Assembly (NCBI GenBank): GCA_010672925.1
Contig: JAAHFP010000006.1
Span: 51,502 to 115,501, forward strand
Reading direction: 5' to 3'
Source: Symploca sp. SIO1C2
GTDB taxonomy: Bacteria; Cyanobacteriota; Cyanobacteriia; Cyanobacteriales; Coleofasciculaceae
Length of the DNA: 64,000 nt
The notes below the pieces were generated by a model, which worked only from the letters and a program-made list of their open reading frames with translations, was not told where the DNA came from and ran no database searches. Made by a program: the position numbers and the translations under genes. Positions 43,597-53,545 of the stretch are shown in pieces (the first letter of the stretch is position 1; each line of letters opens with the position of its first letter).

Positions 43597-46500
43597 TCAT
43601 GATTGATTCATCGGTAACTCAATCCAAAACTCTGTACCCATATCTGGTTCAGACAGACAAGTTAATATGCCTTTATGTTTACCTACTATAATCTGGTAGC
43701 TAACTGCTAGTCCTAATCCCGTTCCCGAACCTACCGGTTTAGTGGAAAAGAAGGGGTCAAAAACCCGGTCTCGGATTTCAGGGGTCATTCCCTGTCCATT
43801 GTTAGCAATCCTAATAGCGACACGATCAGGGTCTAAAGTTTTCGTACTTATGGTAATTTTACCTTGTAAGGTGCGAGTGTCTGATTCCAAGGCATCAATA
43901 CCATTGCTGATAATATTCATAAATACTTGATTGAGCTCACTGGGGTAACATTCGATTAAAGGCAAGTCACCATATTCTTTGATTAACTCAATTTCAGTCT
44001 CTCCAAGGGGGTGTTTAAATCGGTGCTGTAGGAGAAGCAGAGTATTATCGATACCTTGGTGAATATCCGCCCGTTTGCGCTCTTTCTTTTCCAAGTTAGA
44101 GAAGTTCTTCAGAGACAGCACAATCTCAGAAATTCGGTTAGCTCCTTCCCGCATCGAAGCTAGCAATTGTGGGAAATCTTTGATAATGAAATCTAGCTCA
44201 ATGTTATTTAATTCTTCAGTAATCTCTGGGACTGGCTCAGGGTAATGTTGTTGGTAAAGTTGTAGTAAGTGCAACAGGTCTTGGATATACTCACTTGCTG
44301 GGTAGATGTTGCCATAGATAAAGCTGATCGGGTTATTTATTTCGTGGGCAACTCCTGCTACCAAATGACCCAAACTAGCCATATTTTCTTGCCGCACCAA
44401 CTGAGCTTGGGTATCTTGGAGTTTTTTTAAGGTTTTCTCTAATTGCTGAGCTTTTTCCCGTTCTTGCTCACTCAGCTTCTGCAAAGCTGCTTCAGCCTGT
44501 TTGCGTTTAGTAATGTTTTTTGTTGTAATGGCAATACCATCAGCAAGGGGAACAACCATGTGGTGACGCCACTCGATGGTAACTTCTGGTGTCACAATGG
44601 AGAACTCTTCCTCTAGTACTTCCTTGGTTTCCACAACATGGATATACTTCGGCAGAAAACCACCTGTGTGATGAATGGGGAGAAGTTCACAGAGTTTTTT
44701 GCCAATTATTTCCTCTTTGGAGAGGGAAATCATTTGCTCACCGCGAGAGTTTACATCCATGAAGGTGAAATCAATGATGTTTCCCGTGGCATCTCGCAAA
44801 CTTTGGAGGATGAAAAAGGCATCTAAGCTACCCTCTGCTGCGGCACGGTATCGTACTTCACTTTCTAGTAAAGCAGCTTTTGCTTGCTGGAGTTCAGTGA
44901 TATCCGTTTGAACACCAATATAGTGAGTCAACTGCCCCGCTGCGTCTAGTACTGGGGAAATGGATAACTCATTCCAAAACAGAGTACCGTCTTTGCGGTA
45001 GTTTCGTAAAGTTACATGACATTCTCGTTGTGCGTTAAGCGCTGTACGCAAGCCCTCCAGAGTTGCTTGGGTTACCTCTGTCCCTTGCAGGAAGCGGCAA
45101 TTTTTGCCCATAATTTCCTTGATTGAGTAACCTGTGATCTGCTCAAACCCTGGATTGACGTAAACAATTGGGTTATCAGTTTGGAGGGGGTCAGTAATAA
45201 TGATGCCATTACTAGAAGCTGCGATTGCTCTGTCTAGCAATCGCAAACGCTCCTCTGATTTTCTGCGATCGCTAATATCAAGGGCTACTCCATCGACAAT
45301 CACATCACCATTATCTAAGCGGGAATAACGGATGCTATCTCGAACCCATTTTACTTCACCGGAAGTAGCCACAATGCGGTATTCATGATTACTAGGTTTA
45401 AGAGTTGTAACTGAGGTTCTTAAGGTTTCTTCAAAATCAGCTCTGTCTTCAGGATGAATTGTTGTAAGGTAGCGTTCAGGTTCAGCAATTATTTCCTGGG
45501 GAGCTAAGCCATTAAGTTCACGACCTCCCTCACTGATATAAAGGAAGGAGATCTTGCCATCTGTATTAACCAAGCCTCGATAAACAGTACCAGGAATGTT
45601 GGCAGCCATTGCCGCTAGTTGTTGTTGACTCTCACGCAGTGCTGATTCAGAACGCTTGCGCCCAATGAGGGAACTCAACTGGCTGGCAAGAGCGCTGACT
45701 AGCTCAATCAAGCGCCCTTTTGGTGGGCTAGCTTCTTGTTTAAAGAAAACCAAGATTGCCAGTACTCGCTCATTGAAGATAATCGGAACTCCGAAACAGG
45801 CTTTTAAGCCTACCTCCCTAGCAAACTGGGAACGGAGAAAAACTTGGCACGACTCCACCGAAACATCTGGGAACCAGTAAGGTTGCTTAGATAACCAAAT
45901 TTGCTTAAGAATGCCCTTATTAGTAGAAAATTTTAACAGCTCACTCTTACGTCTGAATTGCTCAAAACTTTTGTCCCTAGCATACCAACCTGAGCCATAT
46001 TCGAGTACTGTAGTTTCTTCATTAGGAATCCAGACTTCACCAAAATCCCAAGCAATTTTCTCACAAACTTGGCAGAGGGTAGCCTCTAAAGCCGAGTGAA
46101 AGTCAGCAGCTTCGTGAATTGCTTTGGTGGTCGTTAGCAGTAGTTGCAGTTGGGAATTTTGAGAGGCTAGTTGCTGTTGCTGTTGTTCTAGTTGTTTTTG
46201 TTGCCTGTGAATAGTTAGCTGATTTTCGATCCGCGCTAAAACCTCTTGAACTTGAAATGGTTTACTGATGTAGTCTACCCCCCCAATTTCAAAAGCTTTG
46301 ACCTTGTCCCATACTTCCTCTAAGGCACTCATAAAAATTACGGGGATATCTGCTGTCTGTTCCCTAGCCTTCAGCCGCTGGCAGACTTCGTAGCCATCCA
46401 GCTCTGGCATCTTGATATCGAGTACAATTAAGTCGGGCTTGTTCAGGTCTACAGCATTCAAGGCAAGAGTCCCGTTAATTGCCTTTCTGACTTTATATCC

Positions 46501-46599
46501 TCGCTCACTCAACATCGTAGTCAACAAGCGCAGGTTTTCTGGTTGATCATCAACCAATAAGATGTCCGCAACAGAAAGTGATGGGAGATTGCTATTCAT
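43597..46599 (-). CDS. Hybrid sensor histidine kinase (REC-GAF-PAS-PAS-PAS-HisKA-HATPase)
   Basis: The protein has 1000 residues. The N-terminal receiver (ILLVDDQPENLRLL) has phospho-acceptor D61 in DLIVLDIKMPELDGYEV. A coiled glutamine-rich linker follows, then GAF about 165-315 and three PAS segments (around 330-445, 455-570 and 585-700), the middle one with ITGYSIKEIMGKNCRFLQG and FWNELSISPV. That middle PAS has the NCRFLQG motif of flavin-binding LOV domains, so it may sense blue light. HisKA has H752 in GVAHEINNPISFIYGNI. HATPase shows NQVFMNIISNGIDAL, NGQGMTPEIRDRVFDPFF and GTGLGLAVSYQI. All catalytic parts look complete. It is cytoplasmic, with no membrane segment. A remnant gene overlaps its start from upstream. 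Confidence 0.9.
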   Translation of the reverse strand: MNSNLPSLSVADILLVDDQPENLRLLTTMLSERGYKVRKAINGTLALNAVDLNKPDLIVLDIKMPELDGYEVCQRLKAREQTADIPVIFMSALEEVWDKVKAFEIGGVDYISKPFQVQEVLARIENQLTIHRQQKQLEQQQQQLASQNSQLQLLLTTTKAIHEAADFHSALEATLCQVCEKIAWDFGEVWIPNEETTVLEYGSGWYARDKSFEQFRRKSELLKFSTNKGILKQIWLSKQPYWFPDVSVESCQVFLRSQFAREVGLKACFGVPIIFNERVLAILVFFKQEASPPKGRLIELVSALASQLSSLIGRKRSESALRESQQQLAAMAANIPGTVYRGLVNTDGKISFLYISEGGRELNGLAPQEIIAEPERYLTTIHPEDRADFEETLRTSVTTLKPSNHEYRIVATSGEVKWVRDSIRYSRLDNGDVIVDGVALDISDRRKSEERLRLLDRAIAASSNGIIITDPLQTDNPIVYVNPGFEQITGYSIKEIMGKNCRFLQGTEVTQATLEGLRTALNAQRECHVTLRNYRKDGTLFWNELSISPVLDAAGQLTHYIGVQTDITELQQAKAALLESEVRYRAAAEGSLDAFFILQSLRDATGNIIDFTFMDVNSRGEQMISLSKEEIIGKKLCELLPIHHTGGFLPKYIHVVETKEVLEEEFSIVTPEVTIEWRHHMVVPLADGIAITTKNITKRKQAEAALQKLSEQEREKAQQLEKTLKKLQDTQAQLVRQENMASLGHLVAGVAHEINNPISFIYGNIYPASEYIQDLLHLLQLYQQHYPEPVPEITEELNNIELDFIIKDFPQLLASMREGANRISEIVLSLKNFSNLEKKERKRADIHQGIDNTLLLLQHRFKHPLGETEIELIKEYGDLPLIECYPSELNQVFMNIISNGIDALESDTRTLQGKITISTKTLDPDRVAIRIANNGQGMTPEIRDRVFDPFFSTKPVGSGTGLGLAVSYQIIVGKHKGILTCLSEPDMGTEFWIELPMNQS

Positions 46600-46813
46600 T
46601 TATCAGTGGTTGAGTCAGCTTAATAATCAAGTTAAGTCGAAGGTTATTGCTCAAGTTTGCTAAGGCTAAGTTTTCTCCCAACTGAGTCAAAGTCGGTTGA
46701 GGTGGATCTTGATACAGGTATAGCACCCCAAGTTGTTCAGCAAGTTTATCAAAAAGTGTAACCTTGGAAATAGGCTTTTTGAGTGAATGCCAAAACTGAG
46801 TTTCGTATTTAGC
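46592..46813 (-). pseudogene. Possible C-terminal remnant of a response-regulator protein
   Basis: The frame is open from a stop at 46814 to TAG at 46592 and overlaps the next gene's start in ATGAATAG. It reads KYETQFWHSLKKPISKVTLF, then DKLAEQLGVLYLYQDPPQPT. The LKKPISKVTLFDKLAEQL segment resembles the end of a receiver domain (KP plus last helix). There is no start codon and nothing recognisable upstream. The overlap suggests a former operon. The rest of the 525-bp gap (46814-47124) shows no gene. Confidence 0.35.
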
Positions 46814-47124
46814 TTAGTCTATTGTAACGATATGTTTTTAATCCCCCCACATTGCTCAGTTAAGGAGAGAGTTGCAAATCCCTAAACTGGGGGAGCTCAG
46901 GGAGAAGATAACGGAGCTAGAATAGTGGATTTGGTGTAACCCTGTAGCTAGAGCTAAGCACCAGAAATACTCTGGCTTTTCAATAACACCAAGATATAAT
47001 TGAGGATAGGAGGAACATAAAAACTTAACCTTCCCTTAAACTGAAGCAGAACTCAGGGCGCTACGACTTGTACCTTAAGCAATGACCATAATTTAATTGA
47101 GGTAGAGAAAGTGCGAGTATTAGC

Positions 47125-48543
47125 TTGGGGCAATTTCAGAGAAGAGCCAACAATTTTATGAACAGGCTATCTACAATTAGCTATTCCAACAGTGCCACCA
47201 ATGTAGGAGGAGCCTTTGATTTAGCCACTGTAATGAAAGCTTCCCAAGCCATTGGTAGTGAAATTTTCCTCGATAAGTTACTTGCTTCAGTGATGAATAT
47301 TCTCCTTGAGAACGCAAGAGCACAAATTGGCTACTTAATGCTGGAGACTGATCAACAATTACTAGTAGAAGCCTCAGGGGAGGTGAGTAATGAACACATT
47401 AGCGTACTGCAATCCATGTGCCTCAAGGACACTCCCTACCTCGCCCGTAGTATAGTTAACTATGTCTGGCGCACTAAAGAAACTGTGCTATTAAATGATG
47501 CTACTGTGGAAGGTAAGTTCAGTAATGACCGCCATATCAAAGAGCATCAGCCTAAGTCAATTCTCTGTATACCTCTGATGAACCAGGGTCAACTCAGTGG
47601 TATCGTCTATTTGGAGAATAATCTGACCACTGAAGCCTTTACTCCTGAGAGATTGCAAATTCTACAACTATTATCTGGAGAAGCTGCGATCGCGATTGCT
47701 CATGCCCGACTCTACCATAATTTAGAGCAGAAAGTTACTGAACAGACCAAAGAACTCTCCGATACCTTAGCAGAACTCCAAGCCACCCAAGATAAACTGG
47801 TAGAGTCTGAGAAAATGGTAGCCTTAGGCAGTTTGGTACTAGGGGTTGCTCATGAAATTAATACTCCCATTGGTATCGGAGTTACTGCTGCTTCTCTGTT
47901 AGCAGAGAAAACCACTGCTTTCTTCGAGACTTATCAAAGTGGGAAGCTGAAGCGATCACAACTAGAAAAGTTTCTAGATACCGTCATGCAGAGCAGTGGT
48001 ATGCTTTTGAGCAATCTCAACCGTGCAGCTGACCTAATTCAGAGTTTTAAGCAGGTAGGGGTAGATCAATCAACCGAAGACCGACGAAGTTTTCAGCTGA
48101 AACAGTATGTAGCAGAAATCTTGATTTGCCTCAAGCCCAAGCTGAAAACCACTCAACATCAAGTAAAAATTCGGGGAGATGAAAGTCTCACCCTTGATAC
48201 TTATCCTGGTGCATTATCTCAAATCATCACCAATCTGGTAATGAACTCCCTTCACCATGCTTACTTGCCGGAAGATTCCGGAGTACTGGTATTTGACTTG
48301 AAACAAGAAGATAAGCAGGTGCTCATTGAATATGCTGATGATGGCCAAGGCATTCCTCAAGAAAACTTAAGCAAAATTTTTGCTCCCTTCTTCACCACGA
48401 AGCGGGGTAAGGGTGGTACTGGTTTGGGTTTACATATTGTTTACAATCTGGTCACGCAAAAACTAGGTGGCAAGATTGAATGTGAATCCCAAATGGGTGT
48501 AGGAACAAAATTTATAATCAAATTACCAATGGATAATTGCTAA
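47125..48543 (+). CDS. GAF sensor histidine kinase
   Basis: The protein has up to 472 residues; the frame begins with TTG at 47125, and ATG at 47158 (MNRLSTISYSNS) is likelier. GAF about 35-200 (FLDKLLASVMNILLENA; KSILCIPLMNQGQLSGIVYL), coiled coil about 200-230, HisKA with H243 in GVAHEINTPIGIGVT, then HATPase with SQIITNLVMNSLHHAY, DDGQGIPQENLSKIFAPFF and GGTGLGLHIVYNL. The opening GGAFDLATVMKASQAI is what normally joins the ATPase-helical part to the GAF in giant kinases like that at 6010, so this may be a broken-off C-terminal part. The last codons, MDNC plus stop, are made from an ATTGCTA tandem repeat. Probably upstream partner of the cyclase 158 bp later. Confidence 0.88.
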   Translation: MGQFQRRANNFMNRLSTISYSNSATNVGGAFDLATVMKASQAIGSEIFLDKLLASVMNILLENARAQIGYLMLETDQQLLVEASGEVSNEHISVLQSMCLKDTPYLARSIVNYVWRTKETVLLNDATVEGKFSNDRHIKEHQPKSILCIPLMNQGQLSGIVYLENNLTTEAFTPERLQILQLLSGEAAIAIAHARLYHNLEQKVTEQTKELSDTLAELQATQDKLVESEKMVALGSLVLGVAHEINTPIGIGVTAASLLAEKTTAFFETYQSGKLKRSQLEKFLDTVMQSSGMLLSNLNRAADLIQSFKQVGVDQSTEDRRSFQLKQYVAEILICLKPKLKTTQHQVKIRGDESLTLDTYPGALSQIITNLVMNSLHHAYLPEDSGVLVFDLKQEDKQVLIEYADDGQGIPQENLSKIFAPFFTTKRGKGGTGLGLHIVYNLVTQKLGGKIECESQMGVGTKFIIKLPMDNC

Positions 48544-48560
48544 TTGCTAATTGCTAATTA
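48537..48560. repeat. AATTGCTA tandem repeat forming the end of the kinase gene
   Basis: Three units of AATTGCTA. The first supplies the final Asn and Cys codons and the TAA stop of the histidine kinase. Longer arrays of the same unit lie at 50186 and 11113. Confidence 0.6.
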
Positions 48561-48701
48561 ATCAATCCGGTTTAAAGCCTCTCCTTAAAAGGATAAAAAA
48601 GTGCTAGTAGATTTCCTTATATTCAATTAAGTAAGGCTTTAAACTTTTTTTAATTATTCATTATTAATTAATGAACAGTTCAATCAGGTATTAGGTGTGA
48701 G

Positions 48702-50177
48702 GTGGTAGGTGTGATGTCAAAGGAAAATAAAAAACAGTCAATTATTCAAGGTGATGATGCTGAACTAATCTTTGCCGACGAAGATAATAATAAACTCATT
48801 GCTAATGAAGAAGATAGTCAATTACTTGTCACCTACCCAGAAAATTCGCCGACCACCAAAGTAGATAGTTGGAAAATCCTGATTGTCGATGATGAAGTCG
48901 AAATTCACAATATTACCAAACTAGCCCTGAAGGAGTTCACCTTTGGCGGCAAACCTTTAACCTTTTTTAGTGCTTATTCAGGCAAACAGGCAAAAGAGTT
49001 AATCAAAAAACATCCCGATACTGCCCTGATTTTACTAGATGTAGTCATGGAAAGTGACAAGGCAGGTTTAGAGGTGGTAAAGTATATTCGCAATTTACTA
49101 GGTAATTTTTTAGTACGGATTATTTTGCGCACTGGTCAGCCAGGACAAGCTCCAGAAGATGTCGTGATTATTCACTATGATATTAATGATTATCAAACTA
49201 AAACTGAACTAACTACTCGCAAACTCTTTACCACTCTAGTAAGTGCCTTAAGAACATTTCGCACTCTCACTAGATTGGAAGATAGCAGAAGAGAACTTGC
49301 ACAAGTCACCGCCGCCGCAGCAAGGTTTGTACCTAGTCAATTTTTGAGTTTTCTGCACAAAGAAAGCCTCAATGATGTCAAGCTAGGAGACTCGGTGCAG
49401 GCAACAATGACTATTTTGTTTGCTGACATTCGCTCATTTACTAGCCTCTCAGAAACCTTATCTCTCCAGGAAAACTTTGATTTTCTCAACTCCTATCTGC
49501 GCCAAGTTAGTCCAATTATTCGTCAACACAATGGTTTTATTGATAAATATATTGGTGATGGGGTAATGGCTTTGTTTCCCGAAGCTGCTGATGATGCTAT
49601 CCAAGCCGCAATTGAGATGCAAAAGCAGGTAGTCATTTATAATCAGCACCGCCAAAACAGTGGCTACCAACCCATCGCTATTGGTATTGGAGTCCATAGC
49701 GGCAGTATGATGCTGGGTATTATTGGAGAGGAAGAACGACTCGAAAGCACGGTAATTACCGATGCGGTAAATCTAGCATCTCGCCTGGAAGCCCTAACTA
49801 AGCTCTACAATGCGGGTATCGTCACTACTGTTAAAACCCTGTCTCAGTTAGACGATCCTCAAAAGTATACTTGCCGGTTTCTCGACAGAGTCAAAGTCAA
49901 AGGCAAACAAGACCAAGTGGCTGTATTTGAAATTTACGACGGTGATTCTGCATCCCTCCAAAAACTGAAAAACCAAACCCACACTGACTTTGAACACGGC
50001 ATTTGGCTCTACTACCAGCAACATTTTACCGAAGCACAGCAGCACTTTGAGCGGGTTTTGCAAATAAATAAACAAGATTCAGCGGCTCGTCTTTATCTTG
50101 AGCGCTGTGAAGTCTCACAACAAACAGGACTACCTTTAAAATGGGAAGGAATTGATGCTTTGCGGAGAAAAGGATAA
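48702..50177 (+). CDS. Receiver-class III adenylate cyclase with TPR-like tail
   Basis: The protein has up to 491 residues; ATG at 48714 (MSKENKKQSII) is preferred over GTG at 48702, which lies in a GTGGTAGGTGTGA repeat. The receiver is about 50-175 (ILIVDDEVEIHN; LILLDVVMESDKAGLEVV), of the DUF3369-associated kind. The class III cyclase domain is about 225-410: metal Asp in LFADIRSFTSL and in YIGDGVMALF, Lys in IDKYIGDG (adenine-type choice rather than the Glu of guanylate cyclases), and TVITDAVNLASRLEA. The tail (HGIWLYYQQHFTEAQQHFER) is a TPR. Reaction: ATP to cAMP plus PPi, likely switched by a histidine kinase, of which one lies just upstream. Confidence 0.9.
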   Translation: MVGVMSKENKKQSIIQGDDAELIFADEDNNKLIANEEDSQLLVTYPENSPTTKVDSWKILIVDDEVEIHNITKLALKEFTFGGKPLTFFSAYSGKQAKELIKKHPDTALILLDVVMESDKAGLEVVKYIRNLLGNFLVRIILRTGQPGQAPEDVVIIHYDINDYQTKTELTTRKLFTTLVSALRTFRTLTRLEDSRRELAQVTAAAARFVPSQFLSFLHKESLNDVKLGDSVQATMTILFADIRSFTSLSETLSLQENFDFLNSYLRQVSPIIRQHNGFIDKYIGDGVMALFPEAADDAIQAAIEMQKQVVIYNQHRQNSGYQPIAIGIGVHSGSMMLGIIGEEERLESTVITDAVNLASRLEALTKLYNAGIVTTVKTLSQLDDPQKYTCRFLDRVKVKGKQDQVAVFEIYDGDSASLQKLKNQTHTDFEHGIWLYYQQHFTEAQQHFERVLQINKQDSAARLYLERCEVSQQTGLPLKWEGIDALRRKG

Positions 50178-50185
50178 GGTAGAAT

Positions 50186-50227
50186 TGCTAATTGCTAATT
50201 GCTAATTGCTAATTGCTAATTGCTAAT
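50186..50227. repeat. AATTGCTA tandem array
   Basis: Five to six perfect copies of AATTGCTA right after the cyclase gene. The same unit ends the upstream kinase gene. The remaining gap to glpK (50228-50699) has a TAGGTGGTAGGTGCTAGGT array near 50560-50613 and a CCCCATTCCCTATT array near 50645-50690, but no gene. Confidence 0.65.
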
Positions 50228-50699
50228 TATTAAAACCTGATCACAATAGCAACAGTCAACCAAGACTTACTAAAGAGTTTCCTACCTAATAAAATAATAC
50301 TTAGAGATGCACTGAACAAATAATTTCAGTTCCATTGCTCCCTATTCACTATACTTAGGAAACACTAGTTTTCTAGCTGACTGCTGCTGGCTTTTGTTTG
50401 ATGAGACAGACGTTAGATTTAACAGCGTTTATTACCTCTTGATTTCATATTTGGACTGCGCTGTGGCATCTGTCAGAGAAGCTTTTTAGCTTCAATTCTT
50501 AATTTACCACTTCTGGCTAAGAACACAAGAGAATATTAACAATTCTTAGTGCTTTCTTTTAGGTGGTAGGTGGTAGGTGCTAGGTGCTAGGTCTTAGGTC
50601 TTAGGTCTTAGGTATTTTCCTAATTCGACCTTCGACCTTCGACCTTCCCTATTCCCCATTCCCTATTCCCCATTCCCCATTCCCTTAAACAATTTTTAC

Positions 50700-52202
50700 C
50701 TACTCAACCCAATTTTTAGCCCGCTCAACAGCTTTCTGCCAGATAGCAAAGTTTTCCTGTGCTTTGGCTGCTCCTTCTCCTGGCTCAAATGTCTTACCAA
50801 TCTGGCGCTTGGCCACCAGTTGAGAGTAATCTTCCCAGAAACCAACAGCTAAACCAGCACCAAAGGCTGCTCCTTGAGCTGTTGCATCGAGGATAACAGG
50901 ACGCTCCACAGGGATGCCTAGGGCATCAGCTTGGAATTGCATCAGGAAATCGTTTTGAGAGAGTCCCCCATCTACTTTCAGAACAGAGATGGTAGTATCA
51001 CTGTCCCTATTCATGGCTTCCACTACTTCTTTCACTTGATAGGCAATAGATTCCAATACTGCTCTTACCAGATGCTCCCGCTGAACACCTCCAGTGATGC
51101 CAAGGAATGCACCACGGGCAGTCATATCCCAATGGGGAGCCCCAAGACCACTAAGGGCTGGTACGAAGTAGACGCCGTTAGTATCTGCTACTTGAAGAGC
51201 TAGGGATTGAGTTTCTGCTGCTGAGCTAATTAGTTTGAGGCCATCCCGCAGCCACTGAATACAGGCTCCGGTGGTGAACATTGCTCCCTCTAGGGCATAA
51301 TTTTTTTGGGTTTTGGTAGTCCAGGCAACTGTTGACAAGAGTTGGTTGTGCGATCGCTTTAGTTGGGTTCCTGTCTGAGCTACTAAAAAGCAACCAGTAC
51401 CATAGGTACATTTCAACATACCAGGGCGATCGCATCCATGGGCAAACAAGGCTGCTTGTTGATCGCCAAAAATTGCCGTGATGGGAATTTCTACTCCGAA
51501 AAGTTGAGGAGCAGTTTGGCCGAAACTCCCCATACTTGGCTGAATCTGGGGCATTATTTGGGCAGGAATACCAAATAAATCCAACAGAGTCTCATCCCAA
51601 TCTCCCTTGGCCAAATTCATCAACATGGTGCGGCTAGCATTACTGTGATCTGTTTGATGAACTTGCCCTCCTGTTAACTGCCAGAGTACCCAAGTATCCA
51701 CCGTACCGGCAATTACATTGTCAAGATTTATATCCGAGCGATTGTACTTTATCCAATCTAGTAACCAAGCCAGTTTTGTGGCAGAAAAATAAGCATCCAG
51801 CACCAGTCCTGTACGTTCTTGAATATTCTCAACTTGCCCTTGTTCCGTTAACTGGTGACACAGAGGAGCTGTACGGCGATCTTGCCAGACAATGGCCTTG
51901 TGGAGAGGCTTGCCGGTGGTTTTATCCCACAGTAAACAGGTTTCTCTTTGTACCGTCAGACCAATTGCTGCAATTTCTGAAGCAGCAATCCCTTGATTTT
52001 GCAGAGCTTGCTGTATACAAGTATAAGTATCTTGCCAAATCTCTTCTGGGTTGTGCTCTAACCAACCAGGTTGGGGATAATACTGTGTCAGTTCTTTATA
52101 GGCTTGACTAACAATCGCTCCTTGAGCATCGAATACAATGGCGCGGTTGCCTGTTGTACCAAGATCGAGAGCTAGGATGTATTGAGGAGCGTTGGTAGTC
52201 AT
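50700..52202 (-). CDS. glpK: Glycerol kinase
   Basis: The protein has 500 residues, the normal length. FGGY-family kinase: phosphate-binding LALDLGTTGNRAIVFD at the N-terminus (family GTTSSR, here GTTGNR), WQDRRTAPLCHQL, substrate-side TVDTWVLWQLTGG, GDQQAALFAHGC and the second signature VDGGLSQNDFLMQFQAD. It phosphorylates glycerol to sn-glycerol 3-phosphate with ATP in the cytoplasm. The start has ATG (MTTNAPQYILALD). It is divergent from the TIGR03032 gene with a 78-bp gap, so their promoters overlap. No glpF or glpD was seen nearby. Confidence 0.95.
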   Translation of the reverse strand: MTTNAPQYILALDLGTTGNRAIVFDAQGAIVSQAYKELTQYYPQPGWLEHNPEEIWQDTYTCIQQALQNQGIAASEIAAIGLTVQRETCLLWDKTTGKPLHKAIVWQDRRTAPLCHQLTEQGQVENIQERTGLVLDAYFSATKLAWLLDWIKYNRSDINLDNVIAGTVDTWVLWQLTGGQVHQTDHSNASRTMLMNLAKGDWDETLLDLFGIPAQIMPQIQPSMGSFGQTAPQLFGVEIPITAIFGDQQAALFAHGCDRPGMLKCTYGTGCFLVAQTGTQLKRSHNQLLSTVAWTTKTQKNYALEGAMFTTGACIQWLRDGLKLISSAAETQSLALQVADTNGVYFVPALSGLGAPHWDMTARGAFLGITGGVQREHLVRAVLESIAYQVKEVVEAMNRDSDTTISVLKVDGGLSQNDFLMQFQADALGIPVERPVILDATAQGAAFGAGLAVGFWEDYSQLVAKRQIGKTFEPGEGAAKAQENFAIWQKAVERAKNWVE

Positions 52203-52280
52203 AAGCAGTTAAGGAGTTCAGACGTTCAGGAATTCAGAATCTATCCATTAACCTTATCTAACACCTTCATATAAATGTAA

Positions 52281-53501
52281 ATGAACCACTCCTCCCAGAC
52301 AGTTCCCAAGGACGAACCCTTAAGAAGCGTCCATACAAGCAACTTTCCCCAAATCCTAACTCAACTGGGGATTTCTCTGGTTGTCTCTACCTACCAAGCA
52401 GGAAAACTGATTGTCCTCCGTGCCGATGGCAACACCATTAACACCCACTTCCGTGTCTTCCCCAAACCGATGGGTTTAGCTGCTGACATCGGCAGATTAG
52501 CTGTCGGCACAGCTTCCCAAGTTTGGGAACTTCGTAATATGCCAGTTGTCGCTCATAAACTCGAACCAGTCGGTAAACACGATGCTTGTTATCTACCTCG
52601 TAACTCCCATATTACCGGAGATATTGATATCCACGATCTAGCCTGGGGGAAACAAGAACTCTGGTTTATCAATACTCGCTTTTCCTGTCTGTGTACCCTA
52701 GACTTTAACCACAGCTTTGTACCTCGCTGGCGTCCCCATTTTATCACCGCAATAACACCAGAAGACCGTTGTCATCTTAACGGCTTAGGTATGGTCAATT
52801 CTATGCCTAAGTATGTGACAGCATTGGGGGAAACAGATCAACTCAAGGGCTGGCGGGAGAATAAAGCTGATGGTGGTATATTGATGGATGTAGAAACCAA
52901 TCAAGTGCTGCTGCGGGGTTTGTCCATGCCTCACTCCCCTAGGTGGTATAACCATCATCTCTGGGTATTAGAATCTGGTAATGGTTCTTTAGCGATCACT
53001 GACTTGGTTTCTGGGAAAATAGAAACAGTAACTCAGCTACCAGGCTTTACCCGTGGTTTAGACTTCTGGGGAAATTTAGCTTTTGTAGGTCTTTCCCAAG
53101 TACGAGAGACAGCAGTATTTAGTGGTATTCCCTTAACAAAGAAGCTGGAGGAACGCATCTGTGGGGTTTGGGTGATAAATATAAAAACCGGACAAACCGT
53201 CGCCTTCTTGCAGTTTGAAGATGCGGTGCAGGAAATCTTTGCCGTTGCCGTATTACCAGGTATCCGCTTTCCTGAGATTATCGACTGGGATGAAAAATTG
53301 ATTGCTTCCTCCTATGTACTACCCGATGAAGCTTTGGCAGATGTACCCGAGGCACAAAAGCAATTAACCACGACCACTAGCACTCCTCAACAGCAGCCAA
53401 TATCAGACTCCTCTGAGTTTTCTACAAGTCCATTACCGAACAAGTCGGGTAAGCAGAGGACAGAAAAACGTGGATTTAATATCAGGAGCAAAGAAACCTG
53501 A
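52281..53501 (+). CDS. TIGR03032 family protein (beta-propeller-like, unknown function)
   Basis: The protein has 406 residues. Recognised by LGISLVVSTYQAGKLIVLRA, RVFPKPMGLAADIGRLAVG, DLAWGKQELWFINTRFSCL and FWGNLAFVGLSQVRETAVF, the TIGR03032 (DUF4915) pattern. The repeated W/F-rich strands suggest a propeller; members are often near prolyl hydroxylase or TPR genes, and function is unknown. The last ~45 residues are low complexity (TTTSTPQQQPISDSSEFS) and not conserved. No signal peptide. Divergent from glpK. Confidence 0.8.
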   Translation: MNHSSQTVPKDEPLRSVHTSNFPQILTQLGISLVVSTYQAGKLIVLRADGNTINTHFRVFPKPMGLAADIGRLAVGTASQVWELRNMPVVAHKLEPVGKHDACYLPRNSHITGDIDIHDLAWGKQELWFINTRFSCLCTLDFNHSFVPRWRPHFITAITPEDRCHLNGLGMVNSMPKYVTALGETDQLKGWRENKADGGILMDVETNQVLLRGLSMPHSPRWYNHHLWVLESGNGSLAITDLVSGKIETVTQLPGFTRGLDFWGNLAFVGLSQVRETAVFSGIPLTKKLEERICGVWVINIKTGQTVAFLQFEDAVQEIFAVAVLPGIRFPEIIDWDEKLIASSYVLPDEALADVPEAQKQLTTTTSTPQQQPISDSSEFSTSPLPNKSGKQRTEKRGFNIRSKET

Positions 53502-53524
53502 TAAAAGTTGTTCTTCCCCTATTT

Positions 53525-53545
53525 AGGGTCTGCTGAATAAGTCAG
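53525..53545. repeat. Possible insertion-sequence end remnant
   Basis: AGGGTCTGCTGAATAAGTCA resembles a common cyanobacterial transposon end. A related inverted string (GACTTATTCAGCAAACTC) lies at 40559-40576. No transposase is present. A GACAAGGAG tandem follows. The rest of the 356-bp gap (53502-53857) shows no gene. Confidence 0.3.

Noticed and set aside
50186..50227. AATTGCTA array as a CRISPR or iteron origin
   Set aside because: Unit of 8 bp without spacers, found at several gene ends; no rep gene nearby.
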